From the NCBI RefSeq assembly GCF_016802725.1, contig NC_052673.1, forward strand, positions 2,450,537 to 2,514,536: DNA of 64,000 nt. Direction: 5' to 3'. Below are positions 63,199-64,000 of this stretch, one piece after another. The DNA is from Solenopsis invicta. Lineage: Eukaryota; Arthropoda; Insecta; Hymenoptera; Formicidae. Below the pieces are notes generated by a model, which saw only the letters and a program-made list of their open reading frames with translations, searched no databases and was not told the origin of the DNA. The translations under genes were made by a program, and so were the position numbers. How positions within the stretch are numbered: position 1 is the first letter of the stretch; every line of letters starts with the position of its first letter.

Positions 63199-64000
63199 AT
63201 GCCGCTAACATTATTTGATTTTATTATCTTGATATCCTGTAAGAAAAAATTATTCGAGTTTTTAATACAACACGGTCGTCTAATAAATACAATAAAGTGT
63301 AGTGAATGTGGAAATGATGTCCACCTTAATAAAGAAACATTGATGTAAAAATGTACAAAACGATATATGATAAAAACAAACATAAAAAACGTGTTAGTAT
63401 GCAGTGAAACTTCGTCAAAAGTGGCAGGTCAGGCATGTGGTTTGAAAATAGTCATCTTGACGAGGAAAAAATATGTCGAATCGTTGCATGTTTTTCAATG
63501 TTACGACATCCACATCAAGATGACACGCAGGCAGAAACTGGCGTGACGACGGCAACGATTGTTAATTGGTTCATTTTTTGCCGAGAGGTAAATATATTTT
63601 AATATATTTAATATATTTAATAAAAAGAAATGTATGAAATAAATGAATCTCATAATGCCATTTTTATTTAAAGGTGTGTGTGTTCTGGGCTGAACAACAT
63701 AGTGAAAAGCTTGGTGGCCCAGGACACACAATAGAAATCGATGAAGCAAAAATTGGCAAGAAGAAATATAATCGTGGCCGTCTCGTCAAAGACCAGTGGA
63801 TTTTTGAAGAGTACGAGCAAAAGTCCAAGAAGATTTATCGTCCCTGAAAAGGATCGAACACTTCTGGCTTTCATAAGGAAATTGGTGCTGCCAGGTACGA
63901 CCATCGTGTTAAATTGTTGGAAGTCCTACGATTGTTTAAACAACGAAGACTTCCAACATCTGACAGTGAACCACTCCTACAATTTTGTCGATCCTCAAAC
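63199..64000 (+). pseudogene. Merlin (IS1016-like) transposase relic, runs off the window
   Basis: Starts at ATG 63199 with a CxxC zinc-type N-terminus (HGRLINTIKCSECGNDVHL). A stop near 63346 and a frame change precede HPHQDDTQAETGVTTATIV. A GTAAAT...TTAAAG intron (63588-63673) joins ...FCRE to VCVFWAEQHSEKLGG. The ISXO2/IS1016-type DDE core follows: GHTIEIDEAKIGKKKYNRG (first Asp), a frameshift near 63800, then FIVPEKDRTLLAF and IVLNCWKSYDCL, where the usual second Asp (DCW) is Asn. HLTVNHSYNFVDP precedes the window end, so the third acidic residue is outside. Broken frames and the Asn show it is inactive. Confidence 0.8.

Overview
This 64 kb window is eukaryotic, low-GC and almost entirely transposable elements. 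I see no host gene. The families present (mariner/Tc1 elements, a piggyBac-type MITE, a P-type THAP element, a Merlin element, Gypsy-like solo LTRs, a purine-rich LINE) suggest an arthropod, most likely an insect and plausibly a hymenopteran. The species assignment is inference.

Layout. 1-810: tandem terminal-repeat modules. 984-17481: one solo LTR (TSD AAAT) split by nested insertions: another LTR (1428-2470), a foldback MITE (2792-3244), and a 13.7 kb TA-flanked element (3600-17290). That element in turn carries a 7.7 kb palindromic Tc5/pogo-like transposon (element A, 4477-12186), a mariner-like relic, a Gypsy fragment holding a complete small LTR retrotransposon (13186-15613), and an LTR-plus-PBS fragment. 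17503-26334: mariner relic, three long foldbacks, a 1.9 kb solo LTR, microsatellites and a piggyBac-like MITE. 26432-31770: a decayed P-type THAP transposase interrupted by a hairpin MITE and a solo LTR, the LTR itself carrying an intact Tc1-family element. 32270-34262: mariner relics. 34310-40205: a palindromic FLYWCH/MULE transposon holding a solo LTR. 40497-42379: inverted second copy of the 1.9 kb LTR. 43046-51783: palindromic Tc5/pogo-like element B with two divergent, near-identical transposase genes. 53058-55820: a long-TIR element with an unfamiliar 241-residue protein. 56106-62706: a TIR element carrying a nearly complete LINE. 63199-64000: a Merlin relic running off the window.

The most notable pattern is palindromic doubling. 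Three gene-bearing DNA transposons (A, B and the MULE) each hold two inverted copies of their own transposase gene, convergent in A and divergent in B and the MULE. Four further elements are gene-free long foldbacks. Element A also carries, in both arms, a small spliced gene for a 78-residue protein with two CxxC pairs, transcribed divergently from the transposase. In element B both gene copies have a TGA exactly where element A has a Trp codon in a C-terminal zinc cluster, and recognisable homology continues beyond it.

The elements do not form a host pathway. Their relation is nesting, and target-site duplications and paralogous or opposite-arm empty sites let the order of several insertions be read. 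The Tc1-family transposase at 30300-31343 is the only undamaged one of its kind with matching TIRs; the two element B genes are open across the DDE core.
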